Origin: Erythrobasidium yunnanense
Lineage: Eukaryota > Basidiomycota > Cystobasidiomycetes > Erythrobasidiales > Erythrobasidiaceae
Assembly (NCBI GenBank): GCA_001600175.1
Contig: BCJC01000001.1
Coordinates: forward strand, 824,065 to 888,064
Length of the DNA: 64,000 nucleotides
Direction: 5' to 3'
Shown: positions 24,127-35,280 of the stretch, piece by piece
How positions within the stretch are numbered: the first letter of the stretch is position 1
Layout: each line of letters begins with the position of its first letter
Position numbers and translations under genes: made by a program
Notes under the pieces: model-generated
Databases searched by the model: none
What the model was told of the DNA's origin: nothing
Seen by the model: the letters and a program-made list of their open reading frames with translations, nothing else

Positions 24127-27100
24127 ATGACCCCTCGAAACAACTCGAACAGTTCAGTAGTCTCAGACCTGCCAGAGATCCAGACGCTTTCGAGTCTGAA
24201 ACGCAAGGCCGAGCAGGAAGCAAGTTGCTCAACAATCCTGTCTCCTGCGCGTGCGCCCTCTGCATCACAGTCGCCAAAATCGCTTCGAAAGCGGACAGAG
24301 ACGCCAAAATCCGCAGCGAAAACAGCCAGGAAAACCAATACCCCGGCCAGTAAGAGGCGTAAAGCAAACGAAGTAGACCAGAGTGAAACGAAAGACGCAG
24401 AGGAAGACCCACCCGTAATGACCGTAAGGGCTGGACTTCGCAATCCCAAAAAGCGTAAGAAGGTTATCGAATCTGAAGAAGAGGACGTACCGGTTGGAAC
24501 TCAGGATGAAGAAACTCAGAATAGCGGAATTGGCAAGCTGGCTACAGACAAGATCTACCCACATCGCCTCACCGCACCTCCTGCAGCTGAAGCACCCCTG
24601 TCGGCGTGCAGTGTAGCTACACTTACGGACACTTTGCCTTCTACCAGTATGCTGAGCGAACCTGGTTCATCTGCTGCGGCGGCGAACTCGAAGAGAGCTG
24701 TGACACCCAATCCACTTTCCACTTTAGCTACAACAGCCACTGCACAGAGGTCTTCTCAACGCTCGTTTCACCCTACACGAGACGCCGAAGGCGGAAAGAA
24801 CTCTCCAATTCCAGCAAAGCAATCTTCGCAGGCCACAAAGTCAGAACATGGAGGACGACCTCCTCCAATAAGAGCTACCTTATCGAGTACGAAAGACTCC
24901 TCAGACATAATCGTCGACAGTGTTGCCATACAAGGCACGCCGCCTACGCCTCGAGCACCTTCGCCAGCCGAATCTCCTGAATCTTCCGCTGGAAGGCATA
25001 ACAACGATCAAACTGCCCGAAGCATATCAGCTTCCCCTGCTGGATCACCAGAGCGGAGTGAATTCAGCTGGCACGCGGATGATGCCCTGAGTCTTTCTAG
25101 ACAACAGCGATTACAACAGCAGCAAGACGAGGAGGACCTGAGAAAGAAGAAGGGAAAACAGCGACAATCCGAGTCTGAGGACGAGCTAGAAGATAGCGAG
25201 ATCGAGGAAAGTATGCAAGTCAAATCAACTGAAAAGAAAAGGAACCCTTCGTCGGCGCAAAGTCAGCAAAGGGATACTCAGATGCAATCCGATACTGAAG
25301 AAGAAGATGAGGATGGTGAAGAAGTTGAGGCCCCTCCATCTGCTCAGTCCAGGATTCAAGCCACTAGTGATGCAGAAGAGGATCAAGTCTCTACGAACGA
25401 AGAGAGAGCTGATAAAGCTGGCAAAGGCAAACAAGCACCATCAAAGCGTCGAGGAAGATCTAGCAACCGGGATAGTGGATATATCTCTCCGCTCAAATCC
25501 TCGAAGTTATCAAAACCTTCTCAGTCTGTATCGCATGATGACTCAAACTCAGACTCTTCCATAGAGATAGAAGACAAGGAGATAGAAGCTCAGAAGAAGT
25601 CCAAGCCCGCTCGTTCCCTCGCTCCAGCACAGCCGAGATCAACTCGAAGCCGCGGTGCTCGAGTCGCTCAAGCCGAAACCACACATGTAAGGAGACTGCT
25701 GGTGGAGGAGCAACAGGATGAGACGACAGAAGGAGAGAAGGAAGAAGAGGAGGCTCAACAAGCTGAAGAGGAGGCACAAGAGCCGGAAATCCCAGAGAAA
25801 AGAGGTAGCAAGAGGAGGGTCTTGAAAGCCCAAGATACCAATGAAGCAGAGGACAAGGAATTATCCACCAAGGTGGAAACGCTTGCTGAACAAAAGATGG
25901 CTACTCGGGCATCTCAGCGGAACAAACCTCCCGTCGATTATGGACCTCACGCTACGAAAGATGGGAAGGTCCTCAAGAGAAAAGATACCGGTGACTCTGA
26001 GCGTTCTGATAAGGCCTCGGACAGCAACGTCAAAACTGTAGAGGCGAAACATGCAAACAATAGGGGAGGAAAGAAGGCAGTAGCAATGGCAAAGGACAAG
26101 GCGAATGAAAACACGATTGATTGGGACAAGTGCAGCGAACGATCGAGCCAAAGTACTTCGATGGCTACTCGATCAAGTCGGCGACCGGCTACAACTATGA
26201 GATGTATGTACTGTTCCCCGCGCTCACGAAGATTTCGAGAAGGAGCAGCTAGCTAACTTTGTACTTTACTCCGTGCCAGCTGGCCAGAAAATACCGTCGC
26301 TGTCGGATCTCTTCGAGGCTGCCAAGAAGGCCCTTCAGCACGATATGTACAATCTCAGCCTGAGTGTCGACTACGAGGGCGCAGTTTCGAAGGTTCCGCG
26401 CATCGACATCGAGTGTGCGAATTATAGAGGTTTCGGGCCCAGGAACAGGGCTTTGGGCTGCAACGCTCGCATCACTGCTACTGCAGTGGATCCTGAAAAG
26501 AGCAAGAAGACCGTCACCGGTGGTATCCCTTGGTGAGAGTCCTCCCGTAGACTGTCTGTAAGGTCTTTGGCTGACGAAATTGCCTTCGACAGGTTTATCG
26601 CCCATGTACAAGATAACCACTGCACAGAGTGTCAAGACTACAACCGAGATAAGGCAATCGACGTAGTAAGTCAAGTGCCAGCGTATAATATGCGAATTTG
26701 AGTGGACTGACCGTTACGCCCGTCACCCAGAGCGAAGCCGAAAAGGCAGCTTTTGATGAAGCTCAAGGTGAGTTGACCCTGTCTGGCATGACGCCCTGCT
26801 GAGCTGTTATACTCAATACACTGAACAGAGATGCTGAGTGACAAGGCAACATTCCGCAAATTCATCGATGGCAGGTTCACGGAAGAGGATATTCAGAAGA
26901 TCGAAGGAAATGAAACGTCTGCCGAGGAGCCTTCGCCTGCTCCTACAGCTGGACCGTCGAAAGTCAGACCTGCTAAAGACCGTAGTCAGAAAGATCCACC
27001 CAGGAGCAGACCTGCCAGCAAGCCAGAGAAAGTTATTCGCGATAAAGAGGACGATGAAGAAGAGAGCGATGAAGAGGTAGATAGAAACGAACCTCAGAAA

Positions 27101-28447
27101 AAGGTAATCGACGAAAAAGTGGATCAAAGGGTATCTCAAGCTAGAGGCCAAGATCAGGCCCTGTTTCCGCCAAAGAGTCAAGGTCCAGCCAAGATTAAGT
27201 ACGCTCGAAGAGGCGGAGCTCGCCGAACCATCGAGCCAACGCCAAAGAACAGTATCGAAGTTTCTGACGAGTCCTCGTCCGATGAAATCGAGATGTCCAC
27301 GTCTGGCTTCCATCTTCAGAGAGCCGGAGCAAGCTTGTCGAAGAAGCCTGTAGCGGGGAAACACTCTGTTAAAGCTACTAATCAGAGAAGCAAGGAGAAT
27401 GAGACAGAAGAACAGGTGCAGATCCCTCAAGCAGCCTCACCAGCAATAGTCGAGGACGATGCTCCTTCCTCCGACGTACCCATCTCCCCGCCTCTGGAGA
27501 CTGGCAGCAAGACGCAAGCTGGTGCATCAGGTCCTTCGCAACCTCCTCCATCGAGACGCGCCAAGCCGAACCTCGAAAGCTCGAAATCGCACACTGCGGC
27601 GCTCCCGTCGAGAGCTACCCGTGCAGCTGAGAAGGAGGTTACAAGCTTAAAACCAAGATCGAGAGCTGCCCCAGGTGCGTCAGCCAACAGTAATGCTCGA
27701 AGCCAAACCGCTCCCGTTGCTCCTGCGCAAGGACTACCGCAGAAACGCCCACCTTCCTCCCGTGGAATGGCCAAGCGAACAGGGAAGAAGGCCAAACTTG
27801 TGAAGTCTTCTTCCGATGCCGAAGAGGAAGCGGAAGTAAAAGAAGGTCAGGGAGGATCCGCTCAGGGAGATAAGGAGGAAGAGGACGATGATGACAGTGG
27901 CGAGGAACCTTCGCAGGAGGCGCCAGTAGCTAAGAAGCCGACTACCTTGGAAGAGAAGGGGAAGGAGAAAGAAGTCATCAGACCCGAAGCTCAGCCTACA
28001 GAACAAGCCGAGGCTACCACCAGCAAAGTCGTCGAGAAGGCGGCTACAGCAGTAATCGCTGCAAAGCAAGCCGAAAGTACCGCAGGCATCAACCCCGAGG
28101 CTGAAGTACAGCTTAGCGCCTTGTCCCTGCCAGCTGAGATGCTGGACGCACTCCAAACCTCCGGCGGTCTCTTCTCTATCCAAGACCTCTTGCGGAAGCT
28201 CAAGATCCGATGGTCCAAAGCCGGTCCTGGCCCATCTAGCGACGACATCAACGACGATATCAAGTCAATCCTAGTAAAGCACAGAGGCGCAGTACTGAGT
28301 GGGAACTTCAAAATTAGTGACGAAGATGCGCTCGCGGTTTGTATTAGGGAGAATCAGATGGGCGGTATAGCCAGAGCGGCGTTCCTCCTTGAAGACGCTA
28401 TCTATGCCCTTCCTCCTCAAGCCAGAATGGTAGGAGGAGGGAATTAG
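24127..28447 (+). CDS. Large charged nuclear protein with a FAR1/FLYWCH-like Cys/His cluster
   Basis: Exons 24127-26203, 26280-26532, 26593-26665, 26731-26767 and 26829-28447 give about 1352 residues. The N-terminal 690 residues and most of the C-terminal 530 are Ser/Glu/Lys-rich, with many basic runs (LKRKAEQE, RKKKGKQR, KKRKK) that look like nuclear signals. A compact middle region is encoded by the small exons: SLSDLFEAAKKALQ, then ECANYRGFGPRNRALGCNARI, then GIPWFIAHVQDNHCTECQDY. The spacing C-x14-C-x32-H-C-x2-C recalls WRKY/GCM1-type fingers found in FAR1, MULE and FLYWCH proteins. The end holds a folded-looking block from SIQDLLRKLKIRW to ALAVCIRENQMGGIARAAFLL. DNA or chromatin binding is inference; I do not recognise an orthologue. 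Confidence 0.65.
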
Positions 28448-28881
28448 AATGGGGCAAAGATCTGATTCGGCCAGAAGAACTGAAAGATGCACAGGGCGAT
28501 ACAGGACAGCCGGCAGTCTGGTTCGTAGGCAGTGTTGATGATAGTCGCAGAGCTGAGTAGATCTCCGTAGTATAGATCCTCAGATCGTAGTATTGCTTTC
28601 GAGAGTCGCAGTATCTGCAGGTAGAGGATGTAGCTATCGGACAGATCGACTGCAATGCCGAGTGTATACTGTAATCGTGATGGTCCGCCTTAGAATCTTT
28701 GCGAAATCGCAGCCTCGCTGTTTCTGAAGATCAATCGTCGTTTAGTTATCTGCCGTCGTGGTTCAGCTCCTTGGAATGCCGAAAAGAAAGGAGCCCATTG
28801 CATCGACTGAATGCGTAGAACTACAACGGGTGGATGGTAGAAGTAGCAGGTGAAGTAAGAAGGAAGGTCGATGTCCAAGGT
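28448..28881. other. Convergent intergenic region
   Basis: About 430 bp between the 3' ends of the charged nuclear protein and ribosomal protein L26. It holds the two 3' untranslated regions. I see no supported gene. Confidence 0.4.
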
Positions 28882-29538
28882 TTACTGCGGAACAAGCGGA
28901 AAGTCAGCATTCCCGCCCAAGCTGACTCTGCATAGTATAGACGACGCACTGCCTCGGCCATGGTCTCGTCCTTCTTGGTTGCGCTCCTGGCTTTTCTGTC
29001 CAACAGCGCCTGCCTGTCCTTATCAATCTTGATTTTTGTGACGATGACGCTTGAAGGGTGTACGCCGATGGGTACGGTTGCTCCGTTTGTCTTTTCTCTG
29101 TGCACTCGCTCGACGTGGATAACGTACTTCTTGCGGTAGACTTGGGTGACCTGGGAAACATAGATCCGTTTAGAACTTGCTCCTTTCGCTAGGCGTGTGA
29201 CATCCGCCTATTTACCTTTCCTTCACGTCCCTTGTATGTACCTCGTACAATGAGGACCTCGTCGTCCTTGCGGATAGGAATGGAACGAGCCTGCATACGT
29301 CGAGCTTCAATATCGCCATCTTCCCGCTTTTGAGCAGGGATTCCAACCCACGCTGTGCTTTCCACGTAGTTCCTTGCTCAAAGGTGCGCTCATGATTGTC
29401 CTTCGTACGCTTGAAGGGGCATCGAAGTGAGCCTTGCGGGCCTTGCGGCTGCTCGACGAGACGTCTGCGGACAAAGACGAGCGTCAATCCTCGTGTCTAG
29501 CTATTGAATGCGTCGTATGTACCCTTTGAGAATTTCAT
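28882..29538 (-). CDS. RPL26: 60S ribosomal protein L26 (uL24)
   Basis: Minus-strand exons 29538-29523, 29464-29352, 29290-29216, 29150-28950 and 28884-28882 give 135 residues. The sequence is L26 throughout: [60 protein letters not shown] (the KOW motif), [36 protein letters not shown] and [16 protein letters not shown]. uL24 sits at the exit side of the large subunit and binds 25S rRNA early in assembly. The first exon carries only 16 coding bases. The last intron falls exactly before the stop, so the final exon contributes only TAA. The gene is divergent from URB2. Confidence 0.95.
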
Positions 29539-29735
29539 GTCTTGATGCTTGTCGATGTCGGTCTCTTCTAGTCCTCTCCAGAGTCCTCCTCCTCTGCCAA
29601 TTTTTCCTGCCAAAAGTTGGGCGAAAACTTCCTCCTCTCGGGAAAGAAGAGAAAGAAAAGGGAAAGGAAAGCAGAGCAAAACAAGACGACAAGACCCCTT
29701 TGAGACTATACAACGAGCATCATATCGCTGCAAAG
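29539..29735. promoter_or_regulatory. Shared divergent promoter of RPL26 and URB2
   Basis: Only 197 bp separate the two outward-facing ATGs at 29538 (minus) and 29736 (plus). The segment includes a purine-rich run on the plus strand at about 29636-29695. Both genes serve 60S subunit production, so shared control is plausible. The exact elements are not recognisable. Confidence 0.5.
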
Positions 29736-32700
29736 ATGGCCGCGACGGTCAGCGCGGACGCTCTGTTCAGGACCCTGCGATGTCCAGCAAACACCGCGCA
29801 GGATCACAACGACCGGCTGGAAGCTGCGAATCAAGTATTGAATAGCGACGCTATACCTCAGAAGGAGCAGCTCGTCGTCGAATGGATCCTCGACAGGCTT
29901 CTTCGGGCAAAGGATCAGCAGGACGGGATGTGTGTGCAAGATCTTCACAGCAATAAACACGGAAGAGCAAGATGATTGATTAGTTGTTATTGCATTGTTG
30001 TGATATCTTAGAACGCCCATTCTCAATGCGAAATACTGGAAAACATTGGAGAATCTGCTCGTCCTGGAAGGCCCAAAAAGACAGCTCGTGCAGACACTCT
30101 CCCGCATCCCTGTCCTCCCTACTCTCGCTACCTTCCTCGCTCGATTCCCTGCCGTTCATGATGATGCTGATGCCCTCATCGATGCGGTTGCAGCGTGCTA
30201 TACCATCATGCTGCCAGCTGCAAAAGCTTCCGCGACCGTGGATGCTCTGCTAGGATGCGTGGAAGCATACATCACCTCGTATGCGAAGCTCGTGTCGAAA
30301 GCTGGGAAAGTCACCCTCGAGAAATGGCAGATCCTGGGCGATATTCTCGTCATGGCTGTGAAAGCCCTTCCTAGTACTGACAAGACCGTCCCGAAGAAGG
30401 TGCGTTAGCAGACCTTGATCTATAATGCGTCAAAGCTGACAGACTTGACATTTACAGCTCGCAACATTCTTCCAAGACAAGCTTTGCAGCAACTTTGTAC
30501 AAGCCTTCGCGAATGCCAACACCACTTCATCCTCACGCACGCACCTCATACAGCTTGCTAGTCTCCTACTCTTCTCGTCGAGCAACTTGACAAGACTCTA
30601 TCCTTCTCCACTCTCAAGCGTAGCACAAGCCAGCAACAATATACAAGATTTATTTGCTTCTCTAGCCAAAACATCAAAGACGTCTCCAGACGGTGTTCTA
30701 TGCATACTTCCGGCACTTTTTGAGGTCTTCACTGCTTCGCTAAAGAATGCCTCGAACGAGCTCTTCGCCGTCAGAGGGGCAAGTACAAGTTCGCGCTCGG
30801 CTGCAGAGACGCATACGCAGATTCAATATCGATATGCCATCTTTGGCTTCGTGCAATCTACCGTCAACTCGCTCAAATCCATTCAGGGTAAAACTGCAGA
30901 GAAAGCGACAGTATTCCGTGCTACAGTCAAGCATATCCAGGACAACAATCTCTACATTTCGGGAGCAGGAGAAGCGAATCAAGCATGGCTTAGTGTGCTG
31001 CAAGGTGTCACTACCGCTCTACAACCTTCACTTTCTACGTCTCAAGAGGCGATAGAAGCGCTCTGCATGCTCGTCCGACTGGACTATGCAAGTGTCGAGA
31101 AGTCTATGGAGTCAATCTTATCAGATCTGGCGCACGTTTCTTCGTATCCCACCGCTGCTACTTCTGCAGAAGCTTTTGTCCATGAAGCTATCGAGCACAA
31201 CGGCAAGACGCGACAACTGCCTACCTTCTTACTTTTTTTAGAAGAGGCACTTAGTAAAGCCATCGACGATGGTTCCGCTGCAATTGCGATGATGGGGCCT
31301 TTGGCATCTATCAACACGCGAGCGGCGATTAGCAAAGAATGCGAAGTATCTCTGAACGCCTCGCAAATATCTCCACTCCTCTCTGCACTACTGGAGAACT
31401 GTAAAAGCTACATCACGCAAATCACGGAGGGAAGCGATGGTGACTCGAGCCACCAAGCTAGGAAGAAGAGGAAGCTACTTGGAAAAGATGGATCTTCAAG
31501 CGCAACGGAGGATACCGCGACGTCTGCCGAGCTGTTAGCGGAGGTCCAGCTGATCACGGCCATCGTGAAGGCTTTAGGCGTGTCACCGTCAATGAAGGAC
31601 GAAGGTCTCTCAGAAGCCTTTTCACCAGCGCTAAGGGAAGAGATCAACCGTATACTCAGATCTGGATCAGATTTCCTCAAGCAGAAGAAAATGTCAGCTC
31701 AGGAGCAAAAATGTGCAGCTGCTCTACTCCTGCTCAGACAAGGCTTCGCAAGCCTTCTGCCCGAGTTGATTGAGGAGCTCGGTATCCCGATGTTGAGTGA
31801 CCTTCTCAGCAAACATCGTAGCAACGAAGCGTTCTTGACTCTACAACTCGTAAGTTATCTGAGATCTGGATGATTTCCATTGCTGATATCTCTAGCAGAT
31901 CCTCACGCTATCAACTTCACCTCAAGCTGTCAAAGAAGCTAGCCTGTGGGACAGTGTTCTGGCTATCTTAGAAGATGGTCGAACCGGACAGCCAGCCGAA
32001 TGGTCTGGCTACCTGCATGACATGAACAAGGACCAGCTGCGTATTGCTGTCTGGTACTATGTCTCTACGCAAGCATTGCATCAACTCGAGTGAGTAGAGA
32101 GTTCAGTAAACCCGGCCGTCGGTATACTGAGCATTGTTTCCCAGACAATACGCATCGGATAGTCAGATTGACATACTAGCAAGAGTCATCCTTGGCTCTT
32201 CGTCCACTTCGTCCACTTCATCAGCTGCCTTGACCTTCCCGTCCGTCACCTATCTTCTCCTTCACTCGGCCTCCTTCTTCGAGCACACCCGAATCAGGAC
32301 AGCCATCTCATCAAGCCTAAGTTCCTCACTACAGAACAATGACAGTCCAATAGATGTGCGGGCTTTGGCCCTGTTCCCTAGGGAGTACCTGGAAAGAAAC
32401 CTCAGGCGGAACCTAGTTTCTTGGGTCTCGCAAAACAAGCCGCGGGACCAAGATGCTGTCACCTTCTTGCTGCACTACACCAAAGATGACGCTGGAACAC
32501 CGCTGGTAAGCTGCTTGTCGCACTACGATGGCGATTCTTGCACTAAACGCGTTCCTCGACGTGCAGTTGCAGGACTTTGCCTTTCTCAAGACACTCCGCG
32601 AATCGAGTCTACAGCGAGATGCGCCGTTACGAGAGCAGCTGTATCGCTTGCTCTTCAGAAACTGGAATGCCATGCCAGAGCGCTATGCTCAAATAGCGGA

Positions 32701-34344
32701 AGTCGTACCCGTCGAAACGCAAGCCGATCTTTTGCGTATGTTAGTAGAGGAAGGTGCGAAGTGTGAGGCGTGAGTAGTAACCTTGCATCAACTGTTAGGC
32801 TAGGCTGACTACTTCCATGCTGTATAGCATGCCCGAATTGGCGCAGAAACACCTAAAGCATCTGCATACAATGCTCGTGAAAGATCTCAAGCCAAAGAAC
32901 TCAAGCAAAGCACTCTCTGCGCAGACGATCGAAGCCTACAATTCCGCCCAGATGTTCAGCGAGTGGCTTGGGAACAGCGATACAGGCTTACAGAAAAGTG
33001 CCTTACAACTTCTATCGGACGCGTTGCGACCAGATCAGGGTCAGCTGGATCCAGAGACGATAAAGTCGCTTGTCGAACTGCTCAGTCGGAACGTTTCCGA
33101 GGAGGGCTTCACTTTCAAGGCTTTCGTGATCGCTTGTCTAGCTCTGCTATCGCCGTCGACGGCACAAGGTAAGCTCTCATCTTCTGCCGTTAGAGCTACG
33201 CTAAGTATTCTGCAAAGTCGATTTCGGACGTTCACTCGGAAAAGTCTCCCAGAAGCAGACAGCGGACGCGTACGAGGACGCGTACGAGGACGCAGTGACC
33301 ACGCTCGTAGAAGGCCTTTCCGAAGTCCCTATGAACAGCTCCCTGCCTGTCTTGCAGCAATTGATATGCTCACCTCCCGAATGTACGTTCCTCCGCGCTG
33401 AGGTTACTCTGGGCTACAGCTGATCCATCGAATACACACAGCATCCGCTAAAGTGGCTGCTAGAGCCTTCTCTAGCGCGCTGCGCTATGTTACTGTCAAC
33501 CTCACTTCCGATTCTCCAATCCCGGACTTTGCTGCCGCAAGCGCTTTCTTGAGGCGGATAGCTGAACAGCGAGTGAGTTTCATTGACTTATTACTCAGAA
33601 TATCTTAAACTGATCCGCACGGATCTACAGGTCAGCATCCTGGAAGTCCACGATTTGTCTCAGATATGGTCTATCCTAGCTGAAGCATGCAAGCCTTCGG
33701 GATCATCGAACGACGATGGACAAGCTACAACCTCGATCATTCAAAGCAGTCAGATAATCACGGACTGCCTCGAGACAACCTCCATCATCGCTCAACACAG
33801 ACGAGATCTCCTAGTCCCGACCTTCCCGCAGTTCTGCGCTGTGTTATCTGCATTCCTTTCTCTTCTTCGTCTAGCTGGTCTCAACGTCTCCACTAGCAAG
33901 GAAAAGCAGTTATTAGCAAATTTCCCAAGATGGGCGGTTGTGGACCAGCAAACATCGGTAAAAGCGACCCATGCGAAGGCCCTATCCCGTCTGCTAGTCA
34001 GCTTAGGAACGAAGACAACCATCCTGCAAAAGTCGCATAAGCGTAAAGACAATAGCCGGTCTTCAAGCACCGGATCATCTGTCTCTCTAGCTGGCCCGCT
34101 CTCGAAGCATGCTCCATTCATAGTCTTCCGTTACCTCAAAGCAGCTATGGACGGTAGCTATCCCTTATCTTCAGAGACCAGGAAGGCTTTGAACTCTGGT
34201 GTAATGGAGATTTTGGGATCGATGGGCAAGTTTGAGCGGGAAGCCTTAATGAAAGGCTTTATGAACAACTCGATGGAGGCGGAGCGTGCACTCCTGAAGA
34301 CGTTGTGGAAGGACTATGATAGAATTAGATACAAGGGAGACTGA
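29736..34344 (+). CDS. URB2: Nucleolar 60S pre-ribosome factor URB2/NPA2
   Basis: Exons 29736-29929, 30012-30399, 30458-31849, 31899-32089, 32145-32505, 32567-32769, 32828-33168, 33218-33382, 33442-33572 and 33631-34344 give 1359 residues. The protein is a long helical repeat, rich in Leu/Ala/Ser. The C-terminal domain matches the Urb2/Npa2 family as I know it: GPLSKHAPFIVFRYLKAAMD, SETRKALNSGVMEILGSMGK and LLKTLWKDYDRIRYKGD. Yeast Urb2 is an early pre-60S factor needed for 25S and 5.8S rRNA maturation. A basic patch ARKKRKLLG near residue 500 may be a nuclear signal. A small tandem repeat around 33267-33297 encodes EDAYEDAYEDA. The length is close to the yeast protein. N-terminal assignment rests on position and continuity only. 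Confidence 0.85.
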
Positions 34345-34413
34345 TCTCTAAGTCAGCTATGCTACAACAGTCGTGTCGTGTCGTATTGTGCGGTATTTCA
34401 AACGTTTTCGCGT

Positions 34414-35158
34414 CTAGATGATGTGCAACCACCGTAACACGAAGATCCAGAAGACCAAGATGAGAAAAAGCATCCCTGTCTGTCGTCTTAGCTCCATACA
34501 GTGACGGAGCGGAGACCGACTTACAGTACCACCACCGCCCCCCTTGCCGCGCTGCCATCTTGTTCATGCGTTGGAACGTCCCGCTCAGGAAGCCTCGCGT
34601 TTCGTCAAATGCATCGTTCTATGCTATCGTCTCAGCTCATCCACATTACGATTTGCACAGCGAACGGCTCGCTCACCATACTACCCAGCAGCTTGGACTG
34701 ATCTCGTACTTCATTACCGATGTTTATCGTGATCTTTTGCATAGAGACTGTTCAGCCTGGCGTCTTGGCTGGGTACGTGTCGGCTCACGTCTTTCAGGAG
34801 CTTGACCTTCGCGCCGAGACCTTCGAGTTCTTCGTCATTCTGGCCTTCCAGATCTTCTGCTTGTCTTTGACTTGCATATGCGCTATTGCTCGAACTCGGC
34901 CGCACAAACGGCGATGGGGAGCGTGAGCTATTGTTGTTGGCATATCCATGCCCGCCATAGCTGTAGTCCGGGTCGTTCAAGTTGGTTTGCGAGCTGCTGT
35001 AGCCATTGCTGGATGATCCTAGGAGCGCATTTCGCTTGGACAAGGTACTGTCGCCAGTCGCGCCAGCCGGCGTCAGGTAGCTACGTCTGGGCCAGAATGA
35101 GGCATCATCAGGATTGTTGGGTGCCAGTATTGAAGGCGAAGAAGCTGTACCGCGACAT
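34414..35158 (-). CDS. BET1: ER-Golgi Qc-SNARE BET1
   Basis: Minus-strand exons 35158-35151, 35047-34789, 34733-34677, 34618-34525 and 34475-34414 give 159 residues. The SNARE helix runs over three exons: EDLEGQNDEELEGLGAKVKL, LLKDITINIGNEVRDQSKLL and GSMNDAFDETRGFLSGTFQ, followed by RMNKMAARQGGRWWYW and the tail anchor MLFLILVFWIFVLRWLHII. This is the Bet1 pattern. It assembles with Sed5, Bos1 and Sec22 for COPII vesicle fusion. The N-terminal 90 residues are Ser/Asn/Gly/Tyr-rich. The first exon holds only 8 coding bases (MSR split), joined across about 103 nt to TLSKRNALLG; that start is the least certain part. Confidence 0.9.
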
Positions 35159-35280
35159 CAGTAATCAAAGGAGTTCAGTTCAGCATTGTTGATGTCGAGC
35201 GAAGCCAGAAAAGACAGCTTGGACAACTGACAATTCTTTGGCTTTTCTCGGTCGCATCTGCGCTATGTACCCAGGCTACC
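35159..35280. promoter_or_regulatory. Shared divergent promoter of BET1 and SLH1
   Basis: The two outward-facing ATGs at 35158 (minus) and 35281 (plus) are 122 bp apart. Both core promoters must fit here or overlap the opposite transcription unit. No specific element is recognised. Confidence 0.45.

Noticed and set aside
24009-24449. Minus-strand open frame of 146 codons
   Set aside because: It is antisense to the pyrimidine tract and the first exon of the nuclear protein; the composition reflects the C/T-rich promoter and a Ser/Lys-rich coding strand.
33267-33297. Short tandem repeat in URB2 as a possible minisatellite
   Set aside because: Only about two and a half units encoding EDAYEDAYEDA inside a confirmed exon; too short to be called a repeat feature.
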